Positions 5,117 through 7,478 of a stretch of DNA of 7,478 nt are shown here, piece after piece. The notes under the pieces were generated by a model. It was not told the origin of the DNA. It worked only from the letters and a program-made list of their open reading frames with translations, and did not search any database. Position 1 is the stretch's first letter; each line of letters opens with the position of its first letter. Origin of the DNA: Nitrospiraceae bacterium (GTDB lineage: Bacteria > Nitrospirota > Nitrospiria > Nitrospirales > Nitrospiraceae); assembly GCA_011391455.1 (NCBI GenBank), contig JAABQN010000101.1:1-7478 (forward strand), in the 5' to 3' direction. Both the position numbers and the translations under genes were made by a program.

Positions 5117-6355
5117 ATGAACATTACCATTATCGGTGGAGGACCGGCCGGGCTTATGGCAGCGGAGGCGGCGAGTGCCGCCGGCGCGCAGGTCGATCTC
5201 TACGATGCAATGGCGTCGGTCGGCCGTAAGTTTCTCCTGGCAGGGAAAGGCGGCTTGAATCTTACGCACACGGAACCCTCTGATAAATTTCTCTCACGCT
5301 ATGGGGCAAGGCGCGCGCAGATTGCTCCGCTGCTCGCGTCGTTCGGACCTGACGCACTCAAGGCTTGGGCTCGTGGACTAGGCATCGAGACATTTGTAGG
5401 CACTTCCGGTCGCGTATTCCCCAAGGATTTAAAGGCCGCGCCATTGCTACGTTCGTGGCTTCGCCGATTGCGCAAGGCCGGTGTCCAATTTCATGTCAGA
5501 CATCGATGGATCGGCTGGGACAAGCAAGGATCTCTTCGCTTTACCACGTCAGATGGAAACCGCACTGTCCAGGCCGATGCGGTGGTGCTGGCCCTCGGTG
5601 GCGGCAGTTGGCCGAAGCTCGGCTCCGATGCGTCGTGGGTGCCGCTGTTGATGGGCCGAGGGCTCAACATTGCGCCCTTGCAGCCGGCGAACTGTGGCTT
5701 CGATGTCGGTTGGAGCGAGCATTTCAGGACCAAGTTTGCCGGGCAGCCGGTCAAGTCGGTTGCCATTATCATGCGGACGGGTATCGGCGCTGAATCCTGG
5801 CACCCGGGAGAGTTCGTGATCACGGAGACTGGAGTGGAGGGCGGAGTAATTTATGCGGTATCCGCCTTTCTGCGCGACGAGCTCCTGGCGAAGGGGGTGG
5901 CGACGCTGCATCTCGATCTGGCGCCCGATCGCGACGTGCCGCGCCTGACTCATGATCTCTCGCGGCCACGTGGAAAACGTACGATGGCGACGCACCTTCA
6001 GCGGCAAGCGCATATTGAAGGGGTGAAAGCGGGGTTACTGCGTGAAGTCGTCTCGAAAGAGGACTTTGCAGACCCGGCTCATCTGGCCGCTGCCATCAAA
6101 TCGTTGCCGTTGCAACTCGTCGCACCACGCCCACTGGAGGAAGCGATCAGCACGGCCGGTGGAGTTCCATTTGAAGCACTCGACGAACGGTTGATGATCC
6201 GTACGTTACCCGGAATCTTTTGCGCGGGAGAAATGTTGGATTGGGAGGCGCCGACCGGCGGTTATCTGCTCACCGCCTGTTTTGCTACAGGCCGCGCCGC
6301 TGGCGCCGGAGCGGTGGAGTGGCTCAAGAAGCGCGGGGAAGGCAGAAGGGGGTAA
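5117..6355 (+). CDS. TIGR03862 (PP_4765-like) flavoprotein, BaiN/HI0933 superfamily
   Basis: Cytoplasmic FAD-binding protein of 412 residues, probably an NAD(P)/FAD-dependent oxidoreductase with unknown substrate. The N-terminal dinucleotide fold shows IGGGPAGLMAAE (6-17), with the acidic D28/D30 region ending beta-2. Next come the family block GRKFLLAGKGGLNLTH (36-51), GRVFPKDLKAAPLL (98-111), VLALGGGSWPKLGSD (157-171), PANCGFDVGWSEHF (190-203), the GEFVITETGVEGGVIY block (231-246), SRPRGKR (282-288), and the C-terminal FAD-contact region with AISTAGGV (343-350) and CAGEMLDWEAPTGGYLL (369-385). This block order fits TIGR03862 rather than the YhiN/TIGR00275 branch. The first ATG directly precedes the Rossmann strand, so the start is secure although the upstream GGAA is a weak ribosome site. 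The last nine residues (KKRGEGRRG) are encoded by the beginning of a G-rich repeat tract and may be a recent addition. It stands alone and converges on the kinase gene. Confidence 0.93.
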   Translation: MNITIIGGGPAGLMAAEAASAAGAQVDLYDAMASVGRKFLLAGKGGLNLTHTEPSDKFLSRYGARRAQIAPLLASFGPDALKAWARGLGIETFVGTSGRVFPKDLKAAPLLRSWLRRLRKAGVQFHVRHRWIGWDKQGSLRFTTSDGNRTVQADAVVLALGGGSWPKLGSDASWVPLLMGRGLNIAPLQPANCGFDVGWSEHFRTKFAGQPVKSVAIIMRTGIGAESWHPGEFVITETGVEGGVIYAVSAFLRDELLAKGVATLHLDLAPDRDVPRLTHDLSRPRGKRTMATHLQRQAHIEGVKAGLLREVVSKEDFADPAHLAAAIKSLPLQLVAPRPLEEAISTAGGVPFEALDERLMIRTLPGIFCAGEMLDWEAPTGGYLLTACFATGRAAGAGAVEWLKKRGEGRRG

Positions 6356-6408
6356 AGGGGATAGGGGAGGTAAGGGATGAATGGTGAATGTGAAATGGTG
6401 AATGGTCG
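6346..6408. repeat. G-rich and 7-nt periodic tract between convergent genes
   Basis: The tract reads in 7-base steps. It begins with AAGGGGG (6346), TAAAGGG (6353), GATAGGG (6360), GAGGTAA (6367) and GGGATGA (6374). It ends with ATGGTGA (6381), ATGTGAA (6388), ATGGTGA (6395) and ATGGTCG (6402). The first part has G-runs at 6348-6352, 6357-6360, 6364-6367 and 6374-6376 with loops of 4, 3 and 6 bases, which fits a G-quadruplex pattern on the plus strand. It covers the flavoprotein stop codon and ends 3 bases before the kinase stop codon. No complementary right arm is present, so it looks like one arm of the hairpin type seen elsewhere in the window. Confidence 0.65.
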
Positions 6409-6410
6409 GT

Positions 6411-7478
6411 CTAACCTTCGGCCTTCCCAGCTTCAGCCTGCCCTGAGTTCGGCTTGTCCAAAAGCTCGCGCAACTGCTCGACCAGATCCTTGGGTAGAAA
6501 AGGCTTTTGAATGCAGCAGTTTTCCGGCTTGTCAAGAAGGTCCGGCAGTTCGATCCCACTATAGCCGGACATGAAGAATACCCGAAGGTCAGGCCAGACA
6601 AGTCTCAGCCGCGCCGCAAGCGCGGGGCCGGACATCTGCGGCATGACGACATCGGTCACCAGCGCCTGGACCGGTTCAGGCAACGAGGCCGCTACCCGCA
6701 AAGCATCTTCCACTTTTGCCGCTTCAATTACGCGGTACCCCTCCCGCATCAGGACTCCGACGATGAGGGAACGGACCGAATCCTGGTCCTCGACGACTAA
6801 CAGAGTCTCTGTGCCTTTCGTGCGATCGACTGACTTGGTCTCAGCCATACTCGGTGCTGCCGCCACGCGTGGGTAATAGAGGTGGAACGTGGTCCCTTGG
6901 TTTGGCGCGCTGTCGACAAAGATATAGCCATGGCTTTGCTTGACGATCCCGTATACCGTTGCCAGTCCCAGGCCCGTCCCTTTGCCTATCTCTTTGGTCG
7001 TAAAAAATGGCTCAAAAATATGCGCCATGGTTTCAGGACTCATCCCCTGGCCTGTGTCGCAGATATTCAGCTCCACATAGTGCCCTGACGGCATGATCTC
7101 ATGGGGGGGCGGTGTCTCCGGCGTGAATAGGGCATGGCGTGTCGCGATCGTTAAGGTGCCCCCGTCCGGCATCGCATCGCGTGCGTTGACCGCTAAATTC
7201 ATCACAACTTGGTCGAATTGTCCTTTGTCGGCGCCGACCGACCAAAGATCCGGCGCAAGGTCCAGCGTCAGGGTGACGTCTTCGCCCAGTAGCCGGCTAA
7301 GCATCGAGCTGATTGACTGGATCGAATCGTTGAGGTTGATCGGCTCCAGCTTGAGGACTTGTCGGCGGCTGAAGGCGAGCAATTGTCCGGTCAGCGCACC
7401 GGCCCGTTGACCCGCAGCCAGGGTCTCTGCCGCCATCTTATGTCTGGGATCTTCAGAAGGCAGCCGGTCGGTGAGCAT
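6411..7478 (-). CDS. Hybrid sensor histidine kinase, 3' part (HATPase plus receiver)
   Basis: C-terminal 355 residues of a two-component hybrid kinase. The gene runs off the window's right edge, and the Met at 7478 is probably internal. Residues 1-45 match the second helix of a HisKA dimerisation domain (ending QLLAFSRRQVL); the phospho-accepting His would lie just outside. The HATPase domain shows the N box (QVVMNLAVNARDAM, 90-103), G1 DTGQGM (141-146), F box FEPFFTTK (155-162) and G2 GKGTGLGLATVYG (165-177). A short linker (205-222) leads to a CheY-like receiver (224-342) with acidic pair E230/D231, phospho-acceptor D276 in TDVVMP, S304 in FMSGYS, and K325 in QKPF. All expected catalytic residues in view are intact. 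The output is likely phosphotransfer to a separate partner, because no DNA-binding or enzymatic domain follows the receiver. The sensor domain and stimulus are not visible. It converges on the flavoprotein gene with a 55-base gap. Confidence 0.95.
   Translation of the reverse strand: MLTDRLPSEDPRHKMAAETLAAGQRAGALTGQLLAFSRRQVLKLEPINLNDSIQSISSMLSRLLGEDVTLTLDLAPDLWSVGADKGQFDQVVMNLAVNARDAMPDGGTLTIATRHALFTPETPPPHEIMPSGHYVELNICDTGQGMSPETMAHIFEPFFTTKEIGKGTGLGLATVYGIVKQSHGYIFVDSAPNQGTTFHLYYPRVAAAPSMAETKSVDRTKGTETLLVVEDQDSVRSLIVGVLMREGYRVIEAAKVEDALRVAASLPEPVQALVTDVVMPQMSGPALAARLRLVWPDLRVFFMSGYSGIELPDLLDKPENCCIQKPFLPKDLVEQLRELLDKPNSGQAEAGKAEG

Noticed and set aside
5549..6013. Minus-strand open frame of 154 codons inside the flavoprotein gene
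   Set aside because: Shadow of a well-supported coding frame; rich in Arg/His/Pro and without a domain.
7476..7478. True start codon of the histidine kinase at the window edge
   Set aside because: The visible protein begins in the middle of the HisKA domain, lacking the phospho-histidine, so this Met is most likely internal and the gene continues outside.

Overview
The window looks like a piece of a bacterial chromosome of moderately high GC. Gene content, protein style and the unusual short-period intergenic hairpins resemble Nitrospira-type (Nitrospirota) genomes. That assignment is from memory and is not proven by any marker gene here. I see no rRNA, tRNA, CRISPR array, transposase or phage gene.

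Layout, left to right. (1) Two genes on the minus strand: a small lipoprotein with HEAT-like helices (845-1345) and, 133 bases downstream of it, a secreted DUF1566/Lcl-type protein (49-711). (2) A roughly 500-base stretch with no convincing gene (1346-1844). (3) On the plus strand, a DUF3422 membrane-anchored protein (1845-3224) and, after a degenerate periodic hairpin, a complete UDP-glucose 4-epimerase GalE (3402-4421). (4) A long hairpin built of 9-nt units (4448-4546) that sits between galE and a convergent minus-strand hypothetical gene (4552-4878). (5) A third hairpin, built of 7-nt units, in the divergent intergenic region, then a TIGR03862/BaiN-like flavoprotein (5117-6355). (6) A G-rich, 7-nt-periodic tract (6346-6408) and, convergent to the flavoprotein, the 3' part of a hybrid sensor histidine kinase (HATPase plus receiver domain, 6411 to the window edge), whose start and phospho-histidine lie outside the window.

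The genes do not form one obvious pathway. The first pair is probably cell-envelope associated. GalE supplies UDP-galactose, and its gatekeeper residue predicts UDP-GalNAc as well, for surface polysaccharides. The flavoprotein and DUF3422 protein are conserved but poorly understood, and the kinase is a signalling protein of unknown input. The most distinctive content is not in the genes. It is the set of intergenic elements with 7- or 9-nt internal periodicity; three of them form long imperfect hairpins and share the motif TTAGTTTCG at the apex. They look like a genome-wide repeat family rather than ordinary terminators. I did not find a clear defence, toxin or mobile system.
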